Origin: Streptomyces sp. DH41
GTDB taxonomy: Bacteria > Actinomycetota > Actinomycetes > Streptomycetales > Streptomycetaceae
DNA: 64,000 nucleotides
Assembly (NCBI RefSeq): GCF_029813785.1
Contig: NZ_JARVKY010000001.1
Coordinates: forward strand, 124,001 to 188,000
Direction: 5' to 3'
The translations under genes were made by a program, and so were the position numbers. The notes below the pieces were generated by a model. It saw only the letters and a list, made by a program, of their open reading frames with translations. It made no database searches and was not told where the DNA came from. Positions 27,516 through 36,736 of this stretch are shown one piece after another; within the stretch, counting starts at the first letter, position 1, and each line of letters opens with the position of its first letter.

Positions 27516-27538
27516 GACGCCCATTCTCGCGCATGCCT

Positions 27539-27757
27539 TCAAGGCACCTCACCACGGCTTCGGGCGTTGGTGTACGCCGTCGCCGCGCTGAGCCGCTCGG
27601 ACGGGGTGGCGTGGCGTACGTCACCCGGTGCGGCGTCCCACTCCCGGCCCCCGCCGTACGGCCGCATCTGCACGTACGGCCCCTCGTGCCCCATGACGAC
27701 GCCGACCCGTCCGCTGCGGACGTCGACGGCGTAGGACCCGACCGGCGGCATCATCAT
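27539..27757 (-). CDS. Small conserved Streptomyces protein of unknown function
   Basis: Starting at ATG 27757 the protein has 72 residues: MMMPPVGSYAVDVRSGRVGVVM, then PYVQMRPYGGGREWD near 30-44. It reads as a short beta-rich domain with repeated Gly turns. I recall similar small proteins near XRE/DUF397 genes in many Streptomyces, but no function is known to me. The start overlaps the stop of the next upstream small gene (ATGA), so the two are translationally coupled. The triple ATG makes the exact start uncertain. Confidence 0.7.
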   Translation of the reverse strand: MMMPPVGSYAVDVRSGRVGVVMGHEGPYVQMRPYGGGREWDAAPGDVRHATPSERLSAATAYTNARSRGEVP

Positions 27758-27960
27758 CGCAGCACCGCCGCGAGTCGCCGCGCGGTCTCGACGGAACACC
27801 GGCCCAATTCGATGAGCGGACAGGGGGCCTCCCGCGCAAGACTCACCGGGTCCAGCCCGAGTGAGGGCAGAGTAATTCCTGCCTCAGTGAGCGCTGCGCG
27901 CAATTCTTTCACCGTTACCTCCGCTTCTTCGACGCAGGGCGCCGCGTGCCGTGCCTCCAC
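27754..27960 (-). CDS. Small conserved Streptomyces protein, coupled
   Basis: A 68-residue helical protein from GTG 27960, with a GGAAGGGG site about six bases upstream. It contains VKELRAALTEAGITLPSLGL near 17-36 and a C-terminal SVETARRLAAVLR helix. No domain is recognised. It is coupled to the 72-residue gene downstream and divergent from the XRE gene at 28076, so the control region 27961-28075 may be shared. Antitoxin-like size is noted, but nothing else supports that role. Confidence 0.7.
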   Translation of the reverse strand: MEARHAAPCVEEAEVTVKELRAALTEAGITLPSLGLDPVSLAREAPCPLIELGRCSVETARRLAAVLR

Positions 27961-28075
27961 CGTGTTCCCCTTCCTTTTACGGTTTCACTCTTCGTGTCCC
28001 CAGGATGCCTCTCCGTGACTACAATCGGGAGCAATTCGCGCACTACAAGTGCTGGTCAGTGCAGGGGGGTTGGTC

Positions 28076-28909
28076 ATGGCCAACGGTTCACGGCAAGCGG
28101 CGTGGGAGTTCTTCGGTATTGAACTAAAACGCCGGCGAGAGGACGCCGGAATCACCCAAGTCGAGCTGGGGTCGCGCGTATTCGTCTCCGGCGGGTACAT
28201 CGGCCAGTTCGAACAGGCAATTCGCAAACCGCAGCTGGATGTGGCGCAGCGGATTGACGGAGTACTGCAAACCGACGGTATTTTCGAGCGGCTGTGGAAA
28301 AAGCTCATCAAGGAGCAGCCGTACACGGAGTACTTCGCCCATGTGGCCGAGCTGGAGCGGCTGGCGACGGAGATCTGCGACTACGCGCCGTCGGTGGTCC
28401 CGGGGCTCCTCCAAACGCGGGAGTACGCGCAGGCGATGTTCCTGGCAGGCAGTCCACTGGCCGCCGACGAGTACATCGAGGAGTTGGTCAAGGGGCGGAT
28501 GGACCGCACACGGGTCCTCAAAGACGCCGCACGCCCCCTGTATTGGGCGGTGCTGCACGAGACGGCCTTGCGCATCCCCGTCGGTGGCCCGGCAGTCATG
28601 GCAGGCGAGCTGGACCACATCGCGTCGCTGGTCCGAGGGCGCAAGGTGGTGGTGCAGGTACTGCCGTTCGCCGCGGGAGCGCATCCGTCCATCGGCAAGC
28701 TGCTGAAGCTCATGGAGTTCGAGGACGCCCCACCAACGGTCTATACAGAAGGCGCGTTTTCCGGAAATCTGCTGGACGAACCGGTGGTGGTGAAGCGGAC
28801 TCGGGCGTCTTACGATCACATCAGGGCCGCCGCGCTCTCGGCGGAGGCGTCCCTGGCCCTGATCGAGTCGGTGGCGGAGGAGTACAGACCATGCACGAGT
28901 GCGACCTGA
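28076..28909 (+). CDS. XRE regulator with DUF5753 domain
   Basis: A 277-residue regulator of the large Streptomyces family. The N-terminal helix-turn-helix is at ~15-70 (LKRRREDAGITQVELGSRV, GGYIGQFEQAIRKPQLDVAQRID), and the rest is the DUF5753 domain with VPGLLQTREYAQAMF near 115-130 and VQVLPFAAGAHPSI near 195. ATG 28076 has a G-rich site six bases upstream. The gene overlaps the following DUF397 gene by 19 bases, the usual arrangement in which the DUF397 protein partners or antagonises the regulator. Such pairs often affect development. Confidence 0.88.
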   Translation: MANGSRQAAWEFFGIELKRRREDAGITQVELGSRVFVSGGYIGQFEQAIRKPQLDVAQRIDGVLQTDGIFERLWKKLIKEQPYTEYFAHVAELERLATEICDYAPSVVPGLLQTREYAQAMFLAGSPLAADEYIEELVKGRMDRTRVLKDAARPLYWAVLHETALRIPVGGPAVMAGELDHIASLVRGRKVVVQVLPFAAGAHPSIGKLLKLMEFEDAPPTVYTEGAFSGNLLDEPVVVKRTRASYDHIRAAALSAEASLALIESVAEEYRPCTSAT

Positions 28910-29181
28910 GCAACGCCCGCTGGCGCAAGAGCAGCCACAGCGGCGGCGACGGCGGCGAGGAGTGCGTCGAGGTCGCGTACGACTTCCCCGGCGCCGCCCG
29001 CTGGCGCAAGAGCAGCCACAGCGACGGCAATGGCGGCGACTGCGTCGAGGTCGCCGACGGAGTCCCCGGTGTCGTCCCCGTCCGGGACAGCAAGGTGGCC
29101 GACGGCTCGGTGGTCCTCGTCGCCCCAACCGCCTGGACGGGGTTCGTCGCCGGGTTGGCGCGGCGTGCGGCGACGGACTGA
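28891..29181 (+). CDS. DUF397 protein with internal duplication
   Basis: A 96-residue protein. Typical DUF397 proteins (about 60-70 residues) have one WRKSSHS...CVEVA unit; here it occurs twice, at 11-29 and 38-55, followed by a single VPVRDSK...VV ending. The duplication is visible at DNA level (about 28915-28975 and 28995-29056, most bases identical). It overlaps the XRE gene and is translated with it. It presumably modulates that regulator. Confidence 0.88.
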   Translation: MHECDLSNARWRKSSHSGGDGGEECVEVAYDFPGAARWRKSSHSDGNGGDCVEVADGVPGVVPVRDSKVADGSVVLVAPTAWTGFVAGLARRAATD

Positions 29182-29286
29182 CGGGAGTCAGGGGCGCCCC
29201 CGAGTGGTGGCACTGGGGTAATCCCCCCTGAATCTCAGGCTGTTACCCGGATGGGGAGGGTCCTGGGCATCCGCGAGGGTCGTCGT

Positions 29287-30786
29287 ATGACGCAGCGCAC
29301 GCGAACCATCCGCAACGCCGCCATCGTCGGCGTGTCCACCGCCCTCCTCGGCATCACCGCGCCCGTGACCGCGACGGCCTCCGCGACCGCGGGTCCGTCC
29401 AAGCCGCTCACCTGGACGGACTGCGAGGGCGGTGGCACCGTCGATCCCCGCCAGCAGTGCGCCACCCTCCAGGTCCCCATGGACTACGCCGACCCCGCCG
29501 GCCCGCTCATCGACATCGCCGTCTCCCGCATCCCCGCCGAGAACCCGGACGCCCGGCGCGGGGCCCTGTTCCTCATCGCCGGCGGGCCGGGCGGCTCCAG
29601 TCTCAACGACCCGTCGAAGAAGGGGCAGAAGCTGCCGCAGGAGGTACGGGACACCCACGACCTCATCGGGTTCGCCCCCCGCGGCCTCGCCCCCTCCACC
29701 GCCGTCGACTGCGGACTGGAGTACGGCGACCTCGCCACCTCCAAGCTCCGCCCCTGGCCCGCTCCCGACGGCTCGGTGGACGGGAACATGGTCACCGCCC
29801 GGCGCATGGCCGACGCCTGCGCCCGCAGCGGCGGCGAGCTGATGCGGCACCTCAGCACCGCCAACGAGGCCCGCGACATCGACCGCCTCCGGGCCGCGCT
29901 CGGCGAGCGGAGGATCTCCGCGTGGGGCGTCTCGTACGGGACGTACGTCGGCGCGGTGTACGCGCAACTCTTCCCGCACCGCACCGACCGCGTCGTGCTG
30001 GACAGCGTCGACGACCCGGACCCCACCCGCGTCAACCGTGCCTGGCTCGCCGGGCACGAACAGGGTGTGGAGGACGTCTTCCCGCACTTCGCCGCCTGGG
30101 CGTCGAAGCCCGGCAACCCGGACCGCATCGCGCGCGAGGCCGCCGACGTGCGGCCGATGTTCCTGCGGCTCGCCGCCCGGCTCGACCGCGAGCCGATCCC
30201 GTGGCCCGGCGCCAACCCGGAGGAACTGAACGGCAACGTGCTGCGCCAGACCATGCTGGACAGCTTCGCGTCCCCCAGCCGCTACCCCACGCTCGCGAAG
30301 CTGATGGTGGCCGCGCGGCAGGGCACCGTGCCGCCCGCGCCCGCTGGGCCGCCCGAGGCCGTACTGCAGAACGTCACCGCGGTCGGCGCCGGTGTCCTGT
30401 GCAACGACGTCGCCTGGCCGAAGTCGGCCGCCGTGTACCAGAAGGACGTCACCGAGAGCCGCGCCAAGTACCCGCTGACCGCCGGGATGCCCCGCAACGC
30501 GATGCTGTGCGCCGCCTGGCCGTACCCGCCGCGCGAGGCGCCGGTGCGGATCACCGACCGGGGGCCGTCCAACATCCTGCTCGTACAGAACGAGCGGGAC
30601 GTCAACACCCCGCTCAGCGGCGCCCTGGAGATGCGGGAGGCGCTCGGCCGGCGCGCGGTCATGGTCACCGTGGACTCCACCGGCCACGACGCCTACCTCG
30701 CCGAGGGCAACGCCTGCGGCGACCGCACGGTCTCCCGCTTCCTGGCGACCGGGGAGCGCCCGGGCGCGGACACCTATTGCGGGTAG
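29287..30786 (+). CDS. Secreted tripeptidyl aminopeptidase-like hydrolase (S33)
   Basis: From ATG 29287 the product has 499 residues with a Sec signal peptide (basic MTQRTRTIR, hydrophobic core, Ala-rich cleavage region ~28-36). It is an alpha/beta hydrolase of the S33/TAP type: oxyanion segment IAGGPGGSS near 97-105, nucleophile Ser216 in GVSYGTYVG, acid Asp in NERDVNTP and His in STGHDAYL. It should clip peptides outside the cell. The normally conserved DPRG after the first strand is APRG here (A130). An alternative start at 29251 would place the signal peptide 12 residues inside. Its 3' end overlaps the convergent response regulator by 13 bases. Confidence 0.88.
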   Translation: MTQRTRTIRNAAIVGVSTALLGITAPVTATASATAGPSKPLTWTDCEGGGTVDPRQQCATLQVPMDYADPAGPLIDIAVSRIPAENPDARRGALFLIAGGPGGSSLNDPSKKGQKLPQEVRDTHDLIGFAPRGLAPSTAVDCGLEYGDLATSKLRPWPAPDGSVDGNMVTARRMADACARSGGELMRHLSTANEARDIDRLRAALGERRISAWGVSYGTYVGAVYAQLFPHRTDRVVLDSVDDPDPTRVNRAWLAGHEQGVEDVFPHFAAWASKPGNPDRIAREAADVRPMFLRLAARLDREPIPWPGANPEELNGNVLRQTMLDSFASPSRYPTLAKLMVAARQGTVPPAPAGPPEAVLQNVTAVGAGVLCNDVAWPKSAAVYQKDVTESRAKYPLTAGMPRNAMLCAAWPYPPREAPVRITDRGPSNILLVQNERDVNTPLSGALEMREALGRRAVMVTVDSTGHDAYLAEGNACGDRTVSRFLATGERPGADTYCG

Positions 30787-31451
30787 CCGGCGCCCGGCGT
30801 GACCATTCCCGACTCGTAGCCCACGATGACCAGTTGCGCCCGGTCCCGGGCTCCCAGTTTGCCCATGATGCGGCTGACGTGGGTCTTCGCGGTCAGGGGG
30901 CTCAGTCCCAGCGAGTCGGCGATCTCCGTGTTGTTGAGGCCGCGTGCGACCAGGGTGAGCACCTGGCGTTCGCGGTCCGACAGGCAGTCGGGGCCGCCGC
31001 CGTCCGCCACCGGCGCCGAAGGGCTGCGCAGGAAGCGCTCGATGAGCCGTGCCGTGGGGCCGGGCGACAGAAGCGCGTCGCCCGCCGTCACGGTACGTAT
31101 GGCGTCGAGGAGGTCGGCGGGCCTGGTGTCCTTCACCAGGAAGCCCGAGGCGCCCGCCCGCAGTGCCTCCACGATGTTGTCGTCGGTGTCGTAGGTGGTG
31201 AGGACCAGCACCTTCACACCGGCGAGGTCCTCGTCGGACGCGATGAGCCGGGTCGCCTCGATGCCGTCCAGGTCGGGCATGCGGATGTCCATGACGACCA
31301 GGTCGGCGCGTTCCGTGCGGGCCAGGTCGACGGCCTGGCGGCCGGTGCCCGCCTCGCCGACGACCTCCATGTCGGGGGCGGACGCGACGAGCAGGGCGAA
31401 CGCGGCACGGACGAGGTTCTGGTCGTCCGCGAGCAGCACTCGTATGGTCAT
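30774..31451 (-). CDS. Response regulator, NarL/LuxR type
   Basis: A 225-residue two-component regulator: receiver domain with LLADDQNLVR, phospho-acceptor Asp in VVMDIRMPDLDG (~55), VLVLTTYD and VKDTRP; C-terminal LuxR helix-turn-helix LSDRERQVLTLVARGLNNTE (~157-176). ATG 31451 lies three bases after the stop of the kinase gene, so the pair is co-transcribed. The MMPL exporter gene lies upstream in the same direction and is the likely target. Confidence 0.95.
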   Translation of the reverse strand: MTIRVLLADDQNLVRAAFALLVASAPDMEVVGEAGTGRQAVDLARTERADLVVMDIRMPDLDGIEATRLIASDEDLAGVKVLVLTTYDTDDNIVEALRAGASGFLVKDTRPADLLDAIRTVTAGDALLSPGPTARLIERFLRSPSAPVADGGGPDCLSDRERQVLTLVARGLNNTEIADSLGLSPLTAKTHVSRIMGKLGARDRAQLVIVGYESGMVTPGAGYPQ

Positions 31452-31454
31452 CCG

Positions 31455-32738
31455 TCAGTCGTCTCTCTTCGGGGTCACGGTCGTCAGGGGTGCGGCGGGG
31501 ACGGAAGGCGCCGCCGATGCCGCGGATGCCGGCAGCACGGCCGTCACCTCGAAGCCGCCGGCGCCCCCGCCCCGCGGCCCGGCGTCGAGTGTGCCACCCA
31601 CGCTGCGGGCCCGCTCGCGCATGCCGACGAGGCCGAAACCGGGGGTGCCGTCCGGGTCGGGACCGATGCCGTCGTCGGTCACGGCCAGGCGCAGGGCACC
31701 CCGCTCGGCGTGCACCTCGACGTGGACGGACGGTTCCGGGCCCGCGTGGCGTACGGCGTTGGTCAGCGCCTCCTGCACGATCCGGTAGGCGGCGGCGCCG
31801 ACCGCGGGCGGGACGTCGTCGGCGCGTACCGACAGGTCCACCCGTGCTCCGGCCAGCCGGGCGGCCTCGGCCAGGTCGGGCAGGCCGTGCAGTCCGGGCA
31901 GCGGACCGCGGGCGTCGGGCGCGTCCCGTTCCCGCAGGACCTCCAGCGTGGTCCGCAGTTCACCGCGCGCGCTCCGGCAGGTCTCGGCGATGTCGTCGAG
32001 GGCCTTGGCGACGGCGGCCCGGTCCAGACGCTCGGGGTCGGCGGTCAGGACGTGGGCGGCGACGGAGGTCTGCACGCCGATGAGGGTGATGCTGTGCGCG
32101 AGCAGGTCGTGCAGGTCCCGGGCGACGCGCAGGCGTTCCTCGGCGACGCGGCGCCGGGCCTCCTCCTCACGGGTGCGTTCGGCGCGCTCGGCGCGTTCGA
32201 CGATGGAGGCGACGTAGTGCCGGTAGAAGCGGACGTCGATGCCGCAGAACAGGACGGCGACGACCCAGCCGGTGATCCGGAGCAGCTCGACCATGCCGTC
32301 GGGGTTGGTGACGGCGTTCATGGACAGCCCCACGCCGATGACTGCGGAGCCGGCGACCAGGGTGCGGCGCACCGTGCCGGTCGCCGCGAGTGTGTAGAGG
32401 GCCGTCATGGTCGCCGGGCCGGGCGCGGAGTGGTTGTGGTCGAGGGCGTGGAAGGCGGCGACCGGAGCGGCCACCAGGCAGAGCACCAGCAGGGGACGGT
32501 GCCTGCGCCGCACGAGCGGCACGTGGGCGACGAGCAGCAGCGTCCAGCCCACCGCGTCCGGGCGACGGCCCTCGTCGGTGAGCAGCGCGATGCAGGCCGC
32601 CGCCGCGGCGAGGAACACGGCGAGCACGGCGTCGTTGCGGTCCCGGTGCGGGGCGGTGAGCGGGTCGCGGTTGATCGCGGCCATGATCCGCTCACCGGGG
32701 CGGGACGGCCGGGACGCCGCCGGAGTCGTTGCCTGCAC
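31455..32738 (-). CDS. Sensor histidine kinase, NarL-partner type
   Basis: A 427-residue membrane kinase from GTG 32738 (GGAGG eight bases upstream). About five hydrophobic segments occupy the first ~150 residues; the H-box RVARDLHDLLAHSITLIGVQ has the phospho-accepting His of the HisKA_3 family; the ATPase domain shows VQEALTNAVRHA (N box) and GFGLVGMRERA (G box). There is no large extracellular domain, so it likely senses a membrane or envelope signal. It sits between the MMPL gene (67-base gap) and its response regulator. Confidence 0.94.
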   Translation of the reverse strand: MQATTPAASRPSRPGERIMAAINRDPLTAPHRDRNDAVLAVFLAAAAACIALLTDEGRRPDAVGWTLLLVAHVPLVRRRHRPLLVLCLVAAPVAAFHALDHNHSAPGPATMTALYTLAATGTVRRTLVAGSAVIGVGLSMNAVTNPDGMVELLRITGWVVAVLFCGIDVRFYRHYVASIVERAERAERTREEEARRRVAEERLRVARDLHDLLAHSITLIGVQTSVAAHVLTADPERLDRAAVAKALDDIAETCRSARGELRTTLEVLRERDAPDARGPLPGLHGLPDLAEAARLAGARVDLSVRADDVPPAVGAAAYRIVQEALTNAVRHAGPEPSVHVEVHAERGALRLAVTDDGIGPDPDGTPGFGLVGMRERARSVGGTLDAGPRGGGAGGFEVTAVLPASAASAAPSVPAAPLTTVTPKRDD

Positions 32739-32805
32739 GCGGCCATCCTCCGTGACGGACGCGCCCCTCCGGGAGAGGAGGGGCGCACTCCGGTCGTCGG
32801 GCACC

Positions 32806-34899
32806 TCAGACACCGGCGGGCTCTCGCTCCGCCGCCGGCAGGGGCTCCCCCTCGGGCGCCCGGGACAGGCGGCCCGGCCACCACACCCGGCGCCGCAGGA
32901 CGACGCTCGCGCTGGTGACCAGGTAGGTGCGGACGAGGAAGGTGTCGAGGAGGACACCGACCGCGATGACGAAGCCCAGCTCGACGAGTTGCACCATCGG
33001 CATGTTGGTGAGCACCCCGAAGGTGGCCGCGAGGACGAGTCCGGCGGAGGCGATGACCCCGCCCGTGGCACGCAGCGCGGTGAGCGCGGCCCGCGTGGGT
33101 TCGGCGCCGTGCAGGGACTCCTCGCGCATCCTGTGCATCAGGAAGATGCCGTAGTCGACGCCCAGTGCCACCAGGAAGACGAAGGACAGCAGGCCCAGGC
33201 CCGGGTCGGTGCCCTCGAAGCCGAAGAGGGGCCCGAAGACCAGCCCGCCGATGCCGAGGGCCGCGCCCCACACGGCGACGACGGCGGCGACCAGGATCAG
33301 CGGCGCGACCAGGGACCGCAGAAGGGCGGCGAGGATCAGCAGGACCGAGAGCAGCACGATCGGTACGACGACGACGGTGTCCCGGGCGTTGGTGTCCTCC
33401 AGGTCGATCTGCTGGGCGCTGGGGCCGCCGACGTAGGAGCCGTCGAGCTTGTCGCGCAGGGCGTCGATGGTGGCGGTCTCGGCCGCCGACTGGGGCGGGG
33501 CGGAGGCCAGTACGGTCAGTTCGGTCCAGCCGCCGCCGCTGCGACCGGTCTCGGCGCTCTCGACGCCGCGGGTGGCGCGGGCCTCGGCGAGCGCGGCGTC
33601 GGCGCGGTCGGTGGGGGCGATGACGGTGATGGGCTGGGTGCCGCTCTCCGGGTAGGCGGCGGCGAGTGTCTCCATGGCGGCGATCGCCTCGGGCCGGGTG
33701 GTGAAGGTGTCCTCCTGCTTGAGGGAGCCGGGCAGGTTGAGCGACCCGAGGGCGAGTGCGCCCAGGAGTACGGCACCGCCGACGAGGACGGTGCGGGGCC
33801 GGCGTTCGGCGGAGCTGCCCATCGCGGTGAACAGCGACCTGCGGGCCTTGGGCGTGCTGCCGTAGCGGGGTACGAGGGGCCAGAAGACGCGGCGGCCCAG
33901 CAGGACCAGGATCGCGGGCAGCAGGGTCAGCATGGCGGCGAGCGCGCACAGCACGCCGACGGTGCCGAGCGGGCCCATGCCGCGGCTGGAGTTGAGGTCG
34001 GCGGCGAGCAGGCAGAGCAGTCCGGCGGCGACGGTCCCGGAGGAGGCGAGCACGGCGGGACCGCAGCCGCGCAGGGCGGCGACCATGGCGTCGTAGGGGC
34101 GCTCGATACGGCGCAGTTCCTCGCGGTAGCGGGAGACGAGCAGCAGCGCGTAGTCGGTGCCGACGCCGAAGACGAGGATGGTCATGATGCCGGCGCTCTG
34201 GCCGGAGACCGAGGTGCCGAACCCCTGGTTGAGGCCGTAGGCGACGCCCATGGAGAGGTAGTCGGCGATTCCGGCGACGGCGAGCGGGACGAGCCACAGG
34301 AAGGGGCTGCGGTAGATGAGGATCAGCAGCAGGGCGACGACGGCCGCGGTGGTGTAGAGCAGCGGACCGTCGAGGGAGTTGTAGACCTCGCCGGCGTCGG
34401 TGGCGAGGGCGCCCGCGCCACCGACCTCGACGCTCAGCCCGTCGCCTCCCTCGGCGACGTCCCGTACGGCGTTGACCAGTGCGTCGCGGGCCTCCTCGTC
34501 CTGGCCGGGCTCGGTGGAGGCGACCGGGTACATGAGGGTGCTGCCGTCCTTGGACGGGATGCCGGCCGGGCGTTCGGTCAGCCGGTGCGCGCCCGCGATC
34601 TCGGCGATCTGGCCGGCGGCGGTGGCCTTGTCGGCGGCGGTCAGTCCGGCGTCGCGGTGGTAGACGACGACCATCTCGGTGGCCTCGCCACCCGGCAGCC
34701 GGTCCTGGATCTTCGCGACCTGGGTCGAGTCGGCGCTCGCCGGCAGGTAGTCGACGGCCCGGTCCCGCTGCACGTCGGACAGTTTCGCCGCGAACGGCGA
34801 GGCGATCGCCAGCACGGCGATCCACAACCCGAGCACCAGCCAGGGCACGGCCCGCCGCCGTCCCCCGCGTGTCCCCTCACGTGTCCTTGCTGCCCCCAT
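32806..34899 (-). CDS. MMPL/RND-family exporter
   Basis: A 697-residue protein with twelve hydrophobic segments in two six-helix halves, each preceded by an extracytoplasmic loop; the conserved GTDYALLLVSRYREEL (first half) and GVDYGIFLMHRMREES (second half) are MMPL hallmarks. Family members export lipids, drugs or polyketides. It is the first gene of an apparent operon with the two-component system downstream. The substrate is unknown; an antibiotic stress exporter is likely. Confidence 0.93.
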   Translation of the reverse strand: MGAARTREGTRGGRRRAVPWLVLGLWIAVLAIASPFAAKLSDVQRDRAVDYLPASADSTQVAKIQDRLPGGEATEMVVVYHRDAGLTAADKATAAGQIAEIAGAHRLTERPAGIPSKDGSTLMYPVASTEPGQDEEARDALVNAVRDVAEGGDGLSVEVGGAGALATDAGEVYNSLDGPLLYTTAAVVALLLILIYRSPFLWLVPLAVAGIADYLSMGVAYGLNQGFGTSVSGQSAGIMTILVFGVGTDYALLLVSRYREELRRIERPYDAMVAALRGCGPAVLASSGTVAAGLLCLLAADLNSSRGMGPLGTVGVLCALAAMLTLLPAILVLLGRRVFWPLVPRYGSTPKARRSLFTAMGSSAERRPRTVLVGGAVLLGALALGSLNLPGSLKQEDTFTTRPEAIAAMETLAAAYPESGTQPITVIAPTDRADAALAEARATRGVESAETGRSGGGWTELTVLASAPPQSAAETATIDALRDKLDGSYVGGPSAQQIDLEDTNARDTVVVVPIVLLSVLLILAALLRSLVAPLILVAAVVAVWGAALGIGGLVFGPLFGFEGTDPGLGLLSFVFLVALGVDYGIFLMHRMREESLHGAEPTRAALTALRATGGVIASAGLVLAATFGVLTNMPMVQLVELGFVIAVGVLLDTFLVRTYLVTSASVVLRRRVWWPGRLSRAPEGEPLPAAEREPAGV

Positions 34900-35024
34900 G
34901 CGACGGGCTCCCCTCCGGTCGGATGTCTGGTCTGTGCGTCTCCAGACTTCCGGTGGCGGGGCGCCGACACGTCGGGCGCGAGGCCGAGCCGACGGCTACT
35001 GCCCGGGGTGACGCGGGGCCGCCG

Positions 35025-35560
35025 TTACTCCCCCGGAAGTACGGCGGGCGGTGAGGAGGCCGGTTCCACCTCCCGGTGGGGTGCGGGGATGGCGTGCAGG
35101 GTGAGCTGGTCGCGGATGCGCTGCACCAGTGCCTGCCACTGCCGGGTGAAGCCGGGCCGCTCCTCCAGCGGGTCCCACAGCGGGGCCAGTTCCCTGGCCA
35201 CCCTGGCCCGGGGCATCCACAGGTGCAGCAGGTGGTCGACGGCCGGCCGCAGCGCTCTGACGACGGCGGTGGCGTCCTCTGCGGCTCCCGTGCCCAGGCG
35301 GAGACCGTCGAGCATGCGGACGACGGTGGTGAGCAGCCAGTCGTGCAGGGCGAGGTCGTCGCAGAGCGCGGCGAGGTCGGCGCCGAGGGTGCCTTCGGGC
35401 ACCCGGAGCCGCACGGTGCGCAGTTCGTCCTCGGCGAGGGTGAACCGCTCGAGCAAGGGTCCTTCGCCGGTGGCGGTGGGCAGCGCCGCCCAGCGCAGCC
35501 GGGTGGGGCGGGAGCGGAAGGGCGGGCGCTGGTCAGGACACTTGCCGCAGCAACGGTGAC
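35025..35560 (-). pseudogene. 5'-truncated conserved actinomycete gene (SCO2521-family-like)
   Basis: The frame is coding-like from about 35560 down to the stop at 35025 (RSRPTRLRWAALPTATGEG, ALCDDLALHDWLLTTVVRML, AVDHLLHLWMPRARVARELA, RPGFTRQWQALV). Above 35560 the same frame turns into Arg/Gly/Cys-rich nonsense with no ribosome-binding site. I recall this C-terminal pattern from a ~300-residue Streptomyces family (SCO2521 type), so about half the gene seems to be missing. A transposase-like fragment begins at the break in another frame. It looks like a remnant left by insertion/deletion at the edge of the island. Confidence 0.55.
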
Positions 35561-35650
35561 CAGCACGGCCAGCCGGTAACGGCGACCGCAGACGTTTCTC
35601 GGGTCGGGCACCGGGGTTACGAGACGGACAGCGCCATGGGCGTCCGCCAC
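35545..35650 (-). mobile_element. Transposase N-terminal fragment (ISAs1-like)
   Basis: Read on the minus strand from ~35650, a short stretch translates as VRLVTPVPDPRNVCGRRYRLAV followed by a hydrophobic run. The PDPR...GRRYRL...VL pattern is typical of the N-terminal associated domain of ISAs1-family DDE transposases. Only about 35 residues remain before the frame merges into the truncated gene. No inverted repeats could be defined. It marks a past insertion at the left edge of the island. Confidence 0.4.
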
Positions 35651-35851
35651 CGGGTCCAGCGCGGACGAGCAGGCACGGACTCACCTACCCGACACCGATA
35701 GGTGGCTGATCTCCTTGCGCTCGCGTTCGGGGGCGTGCGAGAACGGGCCGTCGCCGTTCCGGCTTGATCGCGCTCTTATGCGCTGGGCTCGCAGGGTAGT
35801 GCACTCAGGTGAGGCTTCGGATTGCCGGGCTCGTGAGAGGGCTGTGGAGCT

Positions 35852-36736
35852 GTGACGTCGTTACCGAAGGCATATTGCTCACCAGGGAAGCTGACGGAGT
35901 ATCTCCCGGACCCATGTGAACCGATCGACCGGTGGTTTCAGGCCAGGAACGCGTCAAACGTCCGCACAACGGCCCGTATCGTCCGGGACCTGTGCCCGGC
36001 GGCCGACCTGTTCGTGGATCCCCTTGCCGGCGGCGGAAGTTCGGCTTGCGCGGCGCGCCTGCTCGGCTTGCCCTTCTTCGGTATCGAATGGGATCCCTTA
36101 CTGGCATGCGTGTGTCTCGCCAAGTCGACGGCTGAATCCGGACACGCGCGAGCCGTGCCTCCACTGGTGACTCCTGACCAACCACTGGCATCGTGCCTTT
36201 CAGTGACTCGCCGCATGAGCGCGATCACCGAACATCCCGTGTCGGACCACGAAATACTGGCGGACCTGGCGGATAGCCCGTGCGCGTCCGCCAAGTCGCG
36301 CGTGCTGTGGGGTGACGCGACTCAGGTGGAGACATGGGACGAACTGCATGAGGAAGCACGACACGCCGTGCTCTACACCTCTCCGCCGTTCGGCCTCTCC
36401 TCGCCACGGCCCCAGGTACCACCAGGGCTTCGGGCCGAGGCCGAACTAGCCCTGTCAGCGGCGAAGGCCGCTCGCACCGGCATCGGGCCTGGCATCTTTG
36501 CCTCGTACGACCAGATCGCATCCGCCGTCGTCCTCCGAGCGGCGCACAGGCTCCGGCGGCTCACCGTGATACTTGAGCACGAGCCGGCCGACGACGGCTC
36601 CGATTCCCGTGTCCCGACGATCCGTCGACTGACCGACGCGCTGGACGGTCGCATACGGGACATCCGAATCCTGGAGTGCGGCACCTACTCACCCCGTGGT
36701 TTGTTCTCTCTGATCGTCTGCGAGGTAGCTCAGTGA
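35852..36736 (+). CDS. Amino-methyltransferase-like protein (TSPPF motif)
   Basis: A 294-residue protein from GTG 35852. It has a SAM-binding motif I, FVDPLAGGGSSACAARL (54-70), an acidic motif II in GIEWDPL (77-83), and motif IV YTSPPFG (175-181), the catalytic (D/N/S)PP(Y/F) of N6-adenine/N4-cytosine DNA methyltransferases and of some RNA base methyltransferases (Trm11-like). The order I then IV is permitted in these groups. There is no obvious separate target-recognition domain and the protein is small. Its stop overlaps the GTG of the next gene (GTGA), so three genes are coupled. Target (DNA, RNA or small molecule) is unknown. Codon use is less extreme than in core genes. Confidence 0.7.
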   Translation: MTSLPKAYCSPGKLTEYLPDPCEPIDRWFQARNASNVRTTARIVRDLCPAADLFVDPLAGGGSSACAARLLGLPFFGIEWDPLLACVCLAKSTAESGHARAVPPLVTPDQPLASCLSVTRRMSAITEHPVSDHEILADLADSPCASAKSRVLWGDATQVETWDELHEEARHAVLYTSPPFGLSSPRPQVPPGLRAEAELALSAAKAARTGIGPGIFASYDQIASAVVLRAAHRLRRLTVILEHEPADDGSDSRVPTIRRLTDALDGRIRDIRILECGTYSPRGLFSLIVCEVAQ

